The notes: generated from the sequence alone by a model not told the origin. DNA of 64,000 bases from UBA4416 sp963422675 (GCA_963422675.2 CAXVYS010000024.1:744001-808000), one strand, 5' to 3'. Positions 1 through 9,390 are shown, counted from the stretch's first letter. Made by a program: numbers and translations.

Positions 1-1
1 A

Positions 2-280
2 CAATACCGCAACATGAAGGATGTGTTAGACACCTGCTATTTTGTGGTAGATTATGCTTTGGAAGCAATTCAAAGAACAGGCGTAAAACCTGTATTATCA
101 AGCATTCGTGGAGGAACCGATGGATCCCGTTTATCCTTTATGGGTTTACCTTGTCCTAATATTTATGCGGGTGAACACGCATTCCATAGTAAGCAGGAAT
201 GGGTAAGCATCCAGGATATGGAAAAAGCCACTCAAACCATTGTGCATTTAGCCGCTATTTGGGAAGAGCACGGTAAATAA
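2..280 (+). CDS. pepT: Peptidase T (tripeptide aminopeptidase), C-terminal part
   Basis: The reading frame is open from the first bases of the window and lacks its N-terminus, so only about 93 residues are visible. They contain the conserved end of M20B peptidase T: RGGTDGSRLS, then a proline-rich turn, then AFHSKQEWV, whose histidine is a zinc ligand in this family. PepT is a cytoplasmic zinc exopeptidase that removes the N-terminal residue of tripeptides. The stop lies 2 bp from the stop of the convergent kup gene, leaving no room for a separate terminator. Truncation is caused by the window edge, not by decay. Confidence 0.9.
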   Translation, partial: QYRNMKDVLDTCYFVVDYALEAIQRTGVKPVLSSIRGGTDGSRLSFMGLPCPNIYAGEHAFHSKQEWVSIQDMEKATQTIVHLAAIWEEHGK

Positions 281-282
281 AA

Positions 283-2232
283 CTACTCTATCCTTCTTAA
301 GTTCATTGGCTTTGGCTGACTGATTACCATTGGGAATTTCTCAATTTTCACGGAGCTGCTGTCAAGGCCAAACGCTTTTGCTTCACTTAAGCTGAAACGC
401 TTTAAGAAGAAATAAATATTTAAAATAAGCTTCTCAAAAAACGGCAAATCATTTTCGTATGAAAGGAATTTTTCGATCACCACAAATTTAAAATCACCAA
501 TCACGTTATTTTTGTTGAGAGATTCGTAACGGCTGGTAATGTCAACTTCTTTGCATTTCACAAGGTCTTCTACTACTTTTCTGAAGAGTAAGTTTACTTT
601 TGGAGCAACCCTGAAACCTAACCTGAAATCGATACGGATAATATCATCATTGGCTACATGAGTTACTTTGTATTCCATGCGGTAAGGTTCATTCATAACA
701 TCTACGTGTACAAACCAGTATACATCGGCTTTTTTAGGTCGTTTCTGCAAAATAGAATAGATAATTTTTGCTTCAATTTCTTCGGGATTATTGGCACTGG
801 TCATATATACCAAATGCGTGGCATATTTGGTTAACGACTCGTCATTACTTAAATCAATCAGTTTACTCTGATGGTCAGAAAGTTTTACCATATCTACATA
901 ACGCTGTCTTATCTTTTTCGAAACAAACCAAACCGTCATCACAGACATTAACATAAAAGCAATTAATAAGGTAATCCACCCACCATGGGAGAACTTACTT
1001 AAATTGGCAGCAAGAAATGATAACTCGATAATGACGTAGACCGTTATGATCATAAAAATAAAAAACTTGTTATAACGCTTCATATGCATATAAAAATTGA
1101 GAAGAGTCGTCGTCATAAGCATACACAGCACAATGGCTAAACCATAGGCTGCCTCCATGTTTGCCGATTCTTTAAAATATAACACAACTCCAATACAACC
1201 TGCTAATAATAACCAGTTAAGTGATGGAATATAAATTTGGCCTTTTAAAACAGAAGGGTATTTTACTTCAACTTTAGGCCATAAATTTAAACGCATGGCC
1301 TCATTAATGAGCGTGAACGATCCGCTGATTAAAGCCTGTGAGGCAACAACCGCGGCAATGGTGGCAATCACAATCCCATAGGGGACAAAATTTTCGGGCA
1401 TCATCGCATAAAACGGATTGGTTGATTTAAACATATCCATTGTTTTTCCTTCCTGCGAAATTAACCAGGCACCCTGCCCGAAATAATTTAACACCAACAT
1501 GGATTTTACAAACACCCATGAAATACGGATGTTTTGTTTCCCACAATGACCCAGGTCGGAGTACAAGGCTTCTGCCCCGGTAGTACAAAGGAATACAGCC
1601 CCCAAAATTAAAAATCCTGAAGGATGTGTTTTTAATAAAAGATAAGTATAGTAAGGATTTAAAGAAGATAATACCGACCAATCATCCGTTAATCTGTACA
1701 CACCCAATACTCCAAGCATAAGGAACCAGATCGTCATCAAAGGCCCAAAAAATTTGCCAATAAAACTGGTACCGAATTGTTGTATAAAAAACAAGCCACA
1801 TAAAATCCCAATCACAATAGGAACCGTATTTAACTCAGGTTTAAAAAAACGTAACCCTTCCACCGCGGCAGAAACAGAAATAGGAGGTGTGATGATCCCA
1901 TCGGCAAGTAGCGCACTTCCACCAATAATGGCGGGTACAATTAACCATTTATATTTGGTACGTTTTACTAAAGTGAATAAAGAAAAGATCCCGCCCTCTC
2001 CTTTATTATCAGCTCTTAGCGTAAGGATCACATATTTTAAAGTGGTTTGTAAAGTCAGCGTCCAGAAAATGGCGGAGATTGCACCCTTCACAATCGTAGC
2101 ATCTATGGGGCCTGTCCCAAAAATAGCACTCATTACATAGAGGGGAGAGGTACCAATGTCTCCGTAAATAATACCGAGTGTTACTAATAATCCGCCAAGG
2201 GAAGCTTTACTGATTGTGTGATTGTTTTCCAT
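283..2232 (-). CDS. kup: Kup-type low-affinity potassium transporter
   Basis: This 649-residue protein matches the Kup/HAK/KT family in length and layout. The signature GDIGTSPLY is at residues 24-32 in the first membrane segment, about twelve hydrophobic segments follow up to roughly residue 440, and a C-terminal cytoplasmic domain of about 200 residues ends the protein. Kup proteins import K+ across the inner membrane, coupled to protons. The gene starts 6 bp after the porin gene, so the two are almost certainly cotranscribed, and a KdpDE-like two-component system lies just upstream. This suggests a K+-uptake regulon built around Kup rather than KdpFABC, which is not in the window. Confidence 0.95.
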   Translation of the reverse strand: MENNHTISKASLGGLLVTLGIIYGDIGTSPLYVMSAIFGTGPIDATIVKGAISAIFWTLTLQTTLKYVILTLRADNKGEGGIFSLFTLVKRTKYKWLIVPAIIGGSALLADGIITPPISVSAAVEGLRFFKPELNTVPIVIGILCGLFFIQQFGTSFIGKFFGPLMTIWFLMLGVLGVYRLTDDWSVLSSLNPYYTYLLLKTHPSGFLILGAVFLCTTGAEALYSDLGHCGKQNIRISWVFVKSMLVLNYFGQGAWLISQEGKTMDMFKSTNPFYAMMPENFVPYGIVIATIAAVVASQALISGSFTLINEAMRLNLWPKVEVKYPSVLKGQIYIPSLNWLLLAGCIGVVLYFKESANMEAAYGLAIVLCMLMTTTLLNFYMHMKRYNKFFIFMIITVYVIIELSFLAANLSKFSHGGWITLLIAFMLMSVMTVWFVSKKIRQRYVDMVKLSDHQSKLIDLSNDESLTKYATHLVYMTSANNPEEIEAKIIYSILQKRPKKADVYWFVHVDVMNEPYRMEYKVTHVANDDIIRIDFRLGFRVAPKVNLLFRKVVEDLVKCKEVDITSRYESLNKNNVIGDFKFVVIEKFLSYENDLPFFEKLILNIYFFLKRFSLSEAKAFGLDSSSVKIEKFPMVISQPKPMNLRRIE

Positions 2233-2238
2233 AATAAG

Positions 2239-3615
2239 TTATAATCTGAATAAAACGGCAAAAATAATTCGGTCTTCTGATCGTACTAAATCAGGTTTCC
2301 AGCCTGCCGGTAATTGTGTGGTTGTATAGCCGCTTGGCGATGTAACGCCTCCATGCCCTGAAAAGTAGGGCACACTCGATTGGCGGTGTACGTATTCTAA
2401 ACGAAAGCAAATGTGTTGATTGGGCATCCAGTCGATATTAGTAGAGTAGTCAAACCCTGTAAACTGATCGCCTGGATTTGCCGTATAGGGCGATGTACCT
2501 GCTGTTTGTGTAGGATTGTTTGGATTTGGTAAAGGGCTTGCCTGGCCGGTAGGATATAATACTAAATAACGGCCAGGGTTATTCATATAGCCACCGCCAA
2601 GAGTCCATGCAAAATGATTTTTTGCAAACCAGATGCGGTTATAAAACATGACACTCACAAAGTATTGTGCAGGGCCCTGTGTAGAATCTCCTCCTTTTAA
2701 ACCATTAACGCCACCGCCTTTTTCAAAACCAAAATCACTCGTTGAAGAGAATGCCATTTTACTGATAAGCCTCGATTTGGGTCGGTTAAAATACCTTAAC
2801 AGGATGCTGTTATCCGAATGAAATCTTTTTCTTTTTGGAATGCCGGCAGCATCCGCCCCATAATAATTATTGGTGAGTAGTTTAACATTTTCGTTGGGGC
2901 ACCAGGTAATGTTTCCGCCAACACCCGGTTGATGGTTATACATGCCATAACTTTGCCAGCCGTTAATGATCCAGGGTTCAATTTTTAATTTCTTGGTAGC
3001 AAAAATCTGTAAGCGAATGCCGTTAAAAAACCAAGGTGTATTATCCGATGTAAAAGAGGCCTGGTATTCCCAGTTTTCTACCTGGTAATAAGAATTTAAC
3101 CCGAGGTATGACATGAACATACCGGCATCAATATTAATTCCATGTAACACATTAAAATGGTATCCGGCATTTGCCTCCGCTAAATAACGGTATACATCTG
3201 CCAATTGATATTGCCCTTTATACACGCTGTAATCGTTTCGTGGAATCACCGTAGAGCGTGTACCAAATTGTGTTACAATATGTGCCCTTGCATTTCTGTA
3301 ATTAAAATCGCCACCCAAATGCACGGCAGATATCTGCATTTCGTTGTTGCGTGCAATGGCTGTTGAACCAACCACCGTATTATCAATAGGGTCGTTAAAA
3401 GAGTAGGAATAATTAGCATCCACCATAACGGTTGGTGTAAAGTATTTACTCGCTAAAGTGGGTTTCGATCGCCTGTCTCCGCCATTCCACCAGGTACAAT
3501 CAAATCCATCCAGGGGTTCTCCTTTCTGGCGGTTTATCATCTCAGTTGTATCTTCCTGGGCAAAAGAGGTTGCAGCAATAAGAGCGAGCAACATAACGGA
3601 TATAATTTTTACCAT
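2239..3615 (-). CDS. Outer-membrane beta-barrel porin (OmpL-like / BBP2 type)
   Basis: The 458-residue product has a cleavable signal peptide (residues 1-20, ending TSFAQ). The rest is rich in alternating aromatic/polar strands, with an early TWWNGGDRR segment and a C-terminus ending in phenylalanine-rich strand FAVLFRL, as expected of an outer-membrane barrel. It resembles the porins that accompany potassium-transport (kdp) operons in Bacteroidota. It is first in a two-gene operon with kup (6-bp gap) and probably gives ions passage through the outer membrane. The family assignment comes from general pattern and context, not from a catalytic motif. A promoter with a KdpE-like box lies about 50-120 bp upstream. 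Confidence 0.75.
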   Translation of the reverse strand: MVKIISVMLLALIAATSFAQEDTTEMINRQKGEPLDGFDCTWWNGGDRRSKPTLASKYFTPTVMVDANYSYSFNDPIDNTVVGSTAIARNNEMQISAVHLGGDFNYRNARAHIVTQFGTRSTVIPRNDYSVYKGQYQLADVYRYLAEANAGYHFNVLHGINIDAGMFMSYLGLNSYYQVENWEYQASFTSDNTPWFFNGIRLQIFATKKLKIEPWIINGWQSYGMYNHQPGVGGNITWCPNENVKLLTNNYYGADAAGIPKRKRFHSDNSILLRYFNRPKSRLISKMAFSSTSDFGFEKGGGVNGLKGGDSTQGPAQYFVSVMFYNRIWFAKNHFAWTLGGGYMNNPGRYLVLYPTGQASPLPNPNNPTQTAGTSPYTANPGDQFTGFDYSTNIDWMPNQHICFRLEYVHRQSSVPYFSGHGGVTSPSGYTTTQLPAGWKPDLVRSEDRIIFAVLFRL

Positions 3616-3664
3616 AGTTTTATGCAGTTTAACGGGCCTTAAAAAGGAAGGTAACTTGCGGATA

Positions 3665-3736
3665 CAAAATTAGTGTAAATGCTGTAATGAAGGTATAAAA
3701 ACTATATAAGTGATATAAAGATTTTATAAAGATTTT
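3665..3736 (-). promoter_or_regulatory. Porin-kup promoter with tandem KdpE-like box
   Basis: Read on the minus strand there is a Bacteroidota -7 element TAATTTTG (3672-3665) but no good TTG at -33. Upstream lies an exact tandem repeat of an 11-bp unit, ATAAAGATTTT on the plus strand (3715-3725 and 3726-3736), giving TTTATA half-sites on the minus strand spaced 11 bp apart. OmpR/KdpE-type regulators bind tandem half-sites with this spacing. A near-identical array precedes the kdpD-like gene at 5608-5627. A missing -33 element plus an upstream box fits an activator-dependent promoter; binding by the neighbouring regulator is inferred. Confidence 0.5.
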
Positions 3737-3787
3737 CAGGGGGTAGTATATCAAATAGTACCGGCGAGAGAATCTGTATGGAAAAGC

Positions 3788-4468
3788 CTATACAAAACGG
3801 TACCCAATGCCACTTTCGGTAATAATATGTAAAGGATTATTGAGATCGTCTTCAATTTTTTTGCGGAGCTGGGCAATAAACACCCGTAAATACTGGGACT
3901 GATCAATGTAGCTTGGCCCCCAGATAGTGCGGAGCAGGAATTGATGTGTTAAAACTTTGCCTTCATTTTTGATGAGTAAAGCGAGTAAATTATATTCGGT
4001 AGCCGTTAGTTTTACAGGCTCATCATTCTTTTTAACAAGGCGTAGGGAAAGATCTATTTGAATATCCTGAATGGTGATCACAGGGTGTTCCGATTCGGAA
4101 GAAGAACTTCTTAATAAAGAACGCATTCTTGCCAGCAATTCCCCTGTACGGAAGGGTTTTACCAAATAATCGTTTGCACCATTATCCAAGGCTTTTACAA
4201 TATCCTCTTCATTACTTTGTACCGATAAAATGATAATAGGTTTAGTATACCATTCCCTTAATTTTTCGAGCACCATATGTCCGCTTTCATCGGGTAAACC
4301 CAAATCCAGTAAAATCATTTCTGGTGGATGATTGGCAGCGGATAACAAGCCTTCGCGTGCGGTGGAAGCCTCCCTTATGTTGTAATCATTACTTTGCAGC
4401 GTAATGGTTAACAGCTTCCTGATTTGGGGCTCATCATCAATAATTAGTATTTCCGCGTGGTTACTCAT
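3788..4468 (-). CDS. KdpE-like OmpR-family response regulator
   Basis: The 226-residue protein has a receiver domain (about residues 5-118) with acidic pair DD at 11-12, phospho-acceptor D55 in ILLDLGLP and the conserved lysine K104 in YLVKPF. A C-terminal winged-helix DNA-binding domain (about 130-226) contains TATEYNLL and ends IGYRFV. It most resembles KdpE, which controls potassium-transport genes. It overlaps the end of the upstream histidine-kinase gene by 8 bp, indicating translational coupling. Its likely targets are the porin-kup operon and its own operon, since both carry the same box upstream. Confidence 0.85.
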   Translation of the reverse strand: MSNHAEILIIDDEPQIRKLLTITLQSNDYNIREASTAREGLLSAANHPPEMILLDLGLPDESGHMVLEKLREWYTKPIIILSVQSNEEDIVKALDNGANDYLVKPFRTGELLARMRSLLRSSSSESEHPVITIQDIQIDLSLRLVKKNDEPVKLTATEYNLLALLIKNEGKVLTHQFLLRTIWGPSYIDQSQYLRVFIAQLRKKIEDDLNNPLHIITESGIGYRFV

Positions 4469-5546
4469 TTTTAATATCGTTTAAATAAGCTATTTCCGCA
4501 GGTATTTCAATCGTAAATTTCGAACCGTACTCTTCCCCGTTCTCCAGGCGCACCGTTCCATGCATGGCTTCCACAAAGCCTTTTACAATAGAAAGACCAA
4601 GGCCTGTGCCACCCGGATTTGTACTTTTTAACCGGTAGAATTTTTCGAACACACTGTCAATTTCATTTTCAGGAAACCCGTTTCCGGTATCTTCTACAAT
4701 AATCACCAGTTTTTGATCTTTGTTAACCGTTGCCCTCACCGTAATAACGGCATATTTGGGAATGTACACCGCTGCATTATGAATGAGGTTATGAAGTACC
4801 TGTTCCAATAAGCCATAATCCAGTTTAAACAAAGGCATGTTTTCTTTAATACTCACCTCAACGGGTTTATTTTGCAAGGTATCTTTAAGTTGATTAATCA
4901 CATCGTACACCAGTTCACTGATGTCGCACCAGTCTGTTTTTGGTTGAAGAAACCCCGACTCTAAACGCGACATATTAAGTAAATTACCTACCTGCCTGTT
5001 TAAACGTAAGGACGCTTTTGAAATTTCCGAAATTAACTCCGATCGGTTTTCTTCCGTGAGTTTATGGTTTTCTTCCTGCAAAGTATCGGTTGCCCCAATA
5101 ATAGTTGAAATAGGGGTTCTTAATTCGTGAGAAAGAGAATTCAACAAGGTGTTATAGAGTTTTAAGGTATTTTCTTTTTCTGTTTTCTTATTTGCTTTCT
5201 TTTCTGTTTCCCTTATTTTATAGGTTAACCCGCCGTTTACCATCGCAATGATAAAGTACATTAAAAACAGTAAAACATTTTCGGTGCTTTGAATGGCAAA
5301 TGTAAAGCGCGGCGGAATAAAAAAGTAATTCCATACAATGGCGCTTAAAAACGCGGCTACCAGTACAGGAACAATATCAAACAACATGGCAATTAAAGAA
5401 ACTGTTACCAATAATAAAAAAGCCACTACTTTATATTCAATAAAATCGGAAAGGGCATAGGATATAGCCGCTACACATAAGATCAGGGAAACACTGATAA
5501 CGTATTGCTTTCGTTTACTGAATTTATGTAGGAGAAAATTAAGCAA
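4461..5546 (-). CDS. KdpD-like sensor histidine kinase lacking the KdpD/USP head
   Basis: The 361-residue protein starts with a TTG codon. Four closely spaced membrane segments (about residues 16-107) form a DUF4118-type KdpD membrane unit. A dimerisation domain follows with phospho-acceptor H140 (SHELRTP), then a HATPase domain with the N box around HNLIHNAA, the G1 box DTGNGF and GTGLGLSIV. Full-length KdpD of E. coli is about 890 residues and has an N-terminal KdpD/universal-stress region that senses K+. That region is entirely absent here, so the sensory input must come through the membrane domain or a separate protein. It pairs with the overlapping response regulator gene. Confidence 0.85.
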   Translation of the reverse strand: MLNFLLHKFSKRKQYVISVSLILCVAAISYALSDFIEYKVVAFLLLVTVSLIAMLFDIVPVLVAAFLSAIVWNYFFIPPRFTFAIQSTENVLLFLMYFIIAMVNGGLTYKIRETEKKANKKTEKENTLKLYNTLLNSLSHELRTPISTIIGATDTLQEENHKLTEENRSELISEISKASLRLNRQVGNLLNMSRLESGFLQPKTDWCDISELVYDVINQLKDTLQNKPVEVSIKENMPLFKLDYGLLEQVLHNLIHNAAVYIPKYAVITVRATVNKDQKLVIIVEDTGNGFPENEIDSVFEKFYRLKSTNPGGTGLGLSIVKGFVEAMHGTVRLENGEEYGSKFTIEIPAEIAYLNDIKNE

Positions 5547-5566
5547 GCCTGTATGTTTTACAATTA

Positions 5567-5627
5567 CAAATGTACTGCTTGTGCCATAAGCGAGGCCTTA
5601 AAATCGCATAAAGATTTTATAAATTTT
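5567..5627 (-). promoter_or_regulatory. kdpDE-like operon promoter with KdpE-like box
   Basis: On the minus strand a -7 element TACATTTG (5574-5567) precedes the TTG start of the kinase gene by about 20 bp. Upstream, the plus strand reads ATAAAGATTTT (5608-5618) followed directly by ATAAATTTT (5619-5627) and CAGG, nearly the same array as at 3715-3736, which also ends TTTTCAGG. The second half-site has lost two bases compared with the porin box. No TTG at -33 was found. Autoregulation by the response regulator is an inference from the shared array. Confidence 0.45.
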
Positions 5628-5713
5628 CAGGCCGTTAAATTTAAAGAAAGCCGGCCGTTGGTAAGCATACCGGTAACCATTGGTATCAGCACAACAATAC
5701 AAAAGAAATTGAT

Positions 5714-6766
5714 TTACCCTCTTTCTTTTTTGATAGGGGTAAATGCCAGTGGATTTGCAGAGATCTCCTTTTCCAGTTTCCGGGTTCTGTAAATGTCAAT
5801 AGCTGCATAGAGCGCCTCTTTAAAAGAAGACTCATCGGCTATTTGTTTGCCGGCAATATCGTAAGCGGTTCCATGATCGGGAGAGGTACGTATATAATCC
5901 AGGCCTGCCGTAAAGTTTACCCCGCTTCCAAAGGCTAATGTTTTAAAGGGAATTAAACCCTGATCGTGGTACATGGCTAATATACCATCAAACTGTGCCT
6001 GGGTATTATTTCCAAAGAACCCGTCGGCAGAATAAGGTCCGTACACTAACATCGTTTCTTTTGCTTTTTCTATGGCAGGCGTAATGGCTGTTTTTTCTTC
6101 ATCACCAATAGCACCGTTTTCTCCCGCATGTGGGTTTAAGCCAAGCACGGCAATTTTTGGTTTACGAATGCCGAAATCCTTTTTTAAAGAATGATGAAGT
6201 TGTGTGATCTTCGCCAGTACTTTTTCGGTAGTAATATGTTGCGATACATTTTTTATAGGAATATGCCCGGTAACAACAGCAACCCGCAATCCGTTAGAAC
6301 ATAAAAGCATTAAAGGAGTCCCACCTAATTTTTCACCTAAATATTCTGTATGGCCTGGATAGTTGAAACCGGCTTCCTGCATGGTATGCTTGTTAATAGG
6401 CGCTGTTACCAATACATCAATTTTTTGATCGAGTAAAGCCTGTGTAGCCATTTCCAAGGAAATTTTAGCGTATTTGCCTGTAGTTACACTTGGCTTACCT
6501 AACTCAATATTTACCTCTTCCTCGTAGCAAATAAACACGTTGGGTTTTTTCTGATGAATCTGATTAAAATCCCTTAACGGATTAAAATTAAACTCTTCAA
6601 GGTTGAGTGATTTTCTGAAATATGAAACGGTTTTTTGTGAACTGAATAAAACAGGAATACAGATTTCTGAAAGACCCGGTTCAGATAATGTTTTTAAAAT
6701 GATTTCAAGGCCGATTCCGTTTAAATCGCCCTGAGAAATGCCTACTACTATTTTGTTATCGATCAT
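5714..6766 (-). CDS. pdxA: 4-hydroxythreonine-4-phosphate dehydrogenase
   Basis: The 350-residue protein matches PdxA, which oxidises 4-phosphohydroxy-L-threonine with NAD in the DXP-dependent route to pyridoxal 5'-phosphate. Seen in the sequence are the N-terminal GDLNGIG (13-19), YPGHTEYLG with metal-ligand candidate H139, LNPHAGENG with H213, MYHDQGLIP with H267, and the C-terminal SPDHGTAYDIAG, all family hallmarks. It is the last gene of a tight three-gene operon (pepA, hypothetical, pdxA, gaps 1 and 4 bp) and ends 168 bp before the kinase gene. Confidence 0.95.
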   Translation of the reverse strand: MIDNKIVVGISQGDLNGIGLEIILKTLSEPGLSEICIPVLFSSQKTVSYFRKSLNLEEFNFNPLRDFNQIHQKKPNVFICYEEEVNIELGKPSVTTGKYAKISLEMATQALLDQKIDVLVTAPINKHTMQEAGFNYPGHTEYLGEKLGGTPLMLLCSNGLRVAVVTGHIPIKNVSQHITTEKVLAKITQLHHSLKKDFGIRKPKIAVLGLNPHAGENGAIGDEEKTAITPAIEKAKETMLVYGPYSADGFFGNNTQAQFDGILAMYHDQGLIPFKTLAFGSGVNFTAGLDYIRTSPDHGTAYDIAGKQIADESSFKEALYAAIDIYRTRKLEKEISANPLAFTPIKKERG

Positions 6767-6770
6767 ATCA

Positions 6771-7877
6771 TTATTGCTTTATCCATCCAATTAAACAGGC
6801 AACATCTTCCCCGTCCAGAGATTCCCATTTTCCTTTATACACGTTGTATACCGACATGCCCTGTTGATAGGTTTCGTCGCCCATCGTAATTTCCTTAACA
6901 ATAGCCGCATAGTTTGCCGACGATTTAAAGTTTTTAAGATCAAAATGATCTTTCCCTATTTCTTTGCCTTTATACCAAACTCCCCGTCCAGTGGGCTTTT
7001 CCTCTATTTCTATAGAAAAATTCGAATCAATTTCTTTATAATTACTTTGAAGCATGGTTTCTTTAGCCGGGTTTACCAGGTAGTATTTATCTTTAAAATA
7101 AAACTCCACAAGCATATTTCCGTTTGCTTTTTGAATTTTAAAGTTAGAGGACAAGTTAGAAGTAGAATTAAATTTACCTATTTCTTTGGCTGTTTGTGTG
7201 GTTAAATTATATTTTACAATGGTTCCTTCGAGGTTGGTGATTTTGATATTAGGAAACAAAAATGTTGTATTATCCAACCAGTAAACAGGAATGCCTGCCA
7301 GTTTATGCGTAGAGCTCACACCGCCATGCCCGGCATCTTCCATTAACACCACTTTGGGTTTATTTTGCGGGTAATAATAAAGTTTGTAAGGCGATTTACT
7401 GCGGTCGAACTCAATGTCCTGCCCTAAAATTGGCCGGAAGCTGAGGTTTTTAATTTCCTCATAGGCATTGTTTTTAAGGTTAAGGTAAGAATAATATTTC
7501 CCTTTAAACGCATCATTAGTGAAAAAAATAATGCTGTCGTTAGAGCATCTCACCAGGGTTGCTGTACCATCGTGCAATACTTTTTTCTCTTTAAGGTCAA
7601 TCACATTTCCTGATCCCGAAATCAGGTAGCGGTCTTTGTATAATACATTCTCTCCCTTATCGCAGCGTACATAATCTTTATCATTTTTTCGACCAATAAC
7701 CGTCATTATTTTTTCTCTGCCGGTATATACATTATTTACATAGTTATACCTGTAAATAAACTGAGCCAACTCCGCTTTTTTTGCCGGGTCGTAATGAACC
7801 ACGATCAATGATTCGGTGGCCGACTGCGAAAGTCCAGCCAGAGAAACAAAAATGAATATGTACGCTAAAAATTTCAA
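6771..7877 (-). CDS. Secreted protein of unknown function between pepA and pdxA
   Basis: The 368-residue product has a TTG start and a signal peptide (about residues 1-18, ending GLSQS). The remainder is a mix of lysine-rich and beta-prone segments with recurring aromatic pairs (YSYLNLKNN, YYYPQNKPK), possibly a beta-propeller-like fold, but no family was recognised. It lies 1 bp after pepA and 4 bp before pdxA on the same strand, so it is cotranscribed with them. Neither neighbour gives a clear hint of function because both are cytoplasmic enzymes while this protein appears exported. Confidence 0.7.
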   Translation of the reverse strand: MKFLAYIFIFVSLAGLSQSATESLIVVHYDPAKKAELAQFIYRYNYVNNVYTGREKIMTVIGRKNDKDYVRCDKGENVLYKDRYLISGSGNVIDLKEKKVLHDGTATLVRCSNDSIIFFTNDAFKGKYYSYLNLKNNAYEEIKNLSFRPILGQDIEFDRSKSPYKLYYYPQNKPKVVLMEDAGHGGVSSTHKLAGIPVYWLDNTTFLFPNIKITNLEGTIVKYNLTTQTAKEIGKFNSTSNLSSNFKIQKANGNMLVEFYFKDKYYLVNPAKETMLQSNYKEIDSNFSIEIEEKPTGRGVWYKGKEIGKDHFDLKNFKSSANYAAIVKEITMGDETYQQGMSVYNVYKGKWESLDGEDVACLIGWIKQ

Positions 7878-7878
7878 G

Positions 7879-9312
7879 CTATAAGTTAGAAAAGAAATCG
7901 AATAATAACCTTACGCCATAGCCTGTGCCACCTTTGCCTCTGTAACTATCTTTGGCGGTTACAAATGCCGGCCCGGCAATATCAAAGTGCATATAAGGAT
8001 AATCCGTAAATTTTTGTAGAAATTTTCCGGCAGTAATAGCACCTCCGTAAGGGCCACCTAAGTTTTTTTGATCGGCAATATCAGATTTTAATAACTCATC
8101 GTATTCATCCCAAAAAGGAAATTCCACTAAACGTTCATGCATCCTTAACCCGCTCACCGTTAGTTTTGTTTTTTGGTCGTCGGTAGCCGTTCCCATGCTT
8201 ACAATACCATATTGTCCTATAGCTGCGGCAGCCGATCCTGTTAAGGTAGCCAGGTCAATGGTTAATTCGGGTTTATAACGTTTGGCGTAGTGCAGGGCGT
8301 CTGCTAAAATCATTCGCCCTTCTGCATCGGAGTTCAGCATTTCTACCGTACTTCCGTCCATCATTTCAATAATATCTCCCGGTGCAAAGGCATTGAAACC
8401 AGGTCGGTTATCTGTTGACGGTACCAGGCCTATCACGTGAATATCTAATTTAGCTTTTGCAATGGCGTAGAGTGTACAACCCACAGCCGCAGCACCTGCC
8501 ATATCGCATTTCATCATATCCATGCTGTTTGGCGTGGGCTTTAAACTTAAGCCGCCTGTATCATACACAACCCCTTTACCAACCAATACATACGGTTTTT
8601 TATTTTTAGCATTTTTTGGTTTGTACTCCATTACCGAAAACGTTGGAGGATCAACACTCCCCTGATTAACAGATAATAAGCCCCCCATTTTAAGCTGTTT
8701 AATTTTCGCTTTATTAAACACTTCTACTTTAAAGCCGGCCTGTTTTCCTAATGCTTTAAAGGCATCAGCCAATTGTACGGCATTTAAAAAATTAACAGGT
8801 TCGTTTACCAGGTCGCGTGCTTTTAAAGTAGCATCAACAGCAATACTTAAATTAGAAATATGTTGAGTGCTTACTTTATCATCAATGATAGAAACAGTAG
8901 TGAAGCTGTTAACCTGTTTTTTTGCACTTGGTTTGTGTTTAATAAACTGGTAGTTGGCCAAAGCCAAACCTTCAGCTAATGCTAAAGAAAAATCAACTTC
9001 TTTTAATTCGTTGATGATCTGAATGTCCTTATGTTTATGGGTATTGAGCGCATCGGTAATAGTAGCACCGTGTTTTCTTAATTGCTCAAGGGTTGAATAA
9101 TGATTTTTTACTTCCGGAATTAAAACAACACATACTAATTTTGAAAGCGCATTAAAGCTGATAAATTTTTTATCGTTTAATTTAATTTCGTTGGAAATAT
9201 ACTGAGACTGTTCGTTGCTTAAGGCATATTCCGGTTTAGCTTTAAAGGAAGAGCAAATAATTACTAAGCTTGCTTTTTGCTCCGGTTTATTTTTTTTATT
9301 GATAAGTGTCAT
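7879..9312 (-). CDS. pepA: M17 leucyl aminopeptidase
   Basis: A 477-residue product starts at the ATG at 9312; an in-frame TTG at 9336 would add eight residues. It is a cytosolic di-metal aminopeptidase. Numbering from the longer form, metal and catalytic residues are visible in VGKGVVYDTGGLSLKP (K254, D259, K266), MKCDMAGAA (D278) and the signature NSDAEGRM (D337, E339, R341). The catalytic domain occupies roughly residues 165-485 and the N-terminal third is variable, as usual in Bacteroidota members. It leads the operon with the 6771-7877 gene and pdxA. Confidence 0.92.
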   Translation of the reverse strand: MTLINKKNKPEQKASLVIICSSFKAKPEYALSNEQSQYISNEIKLNDKKFISFNALSKLVCVVLIPEVKNHYSTLEQLRKHGATITDALNTHKHKDIQIINELKEVDFSLALAEGLALANYQFIKHKPSAKKQVNSFTTVSIIDDKVSTQHISNLSIAVDATLKARDLVNEPVNFLNAVQLADAFKALGKQAGFKVEVFNKAKIKQLKMGGLLSVNQGSVDPPTFSVMEYKPKNAKNKKPYVLVGKGVVYDTGGLSLKPTPNSMDMMKCDMAGAAAVGCTLYAIAKAKLDIHVIGLVPSTDNRPGFNAFAPGDIIEMMDGSTVEMLNSDAEGRMILADALHYAKRYKPELTIDLATLTGSAAAAIGQYGIVSMGTATDDQKTKLTVSGLRMHERLVEFPFWDEYDELLKSDIADQKNLGGPYGGAITAGKFLQKFTDYPYMHFDIAGPAFVTAKDSYRGKGGTGYGVRLLFDFFSNL

Positions 9313-9390
9313 GCCTGCGAATATACTAAAAATCAATCGTTTGGTGTAAAGGGCTTAATGTTTTATTAACTTAAATCTGCTAATAACCAA

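Noticed and set aside
768..2140. Plus-strand frames within kup
   Set aside because: They are shadows of the strongly supported minus-strand Kup gene and show no independent protein features.
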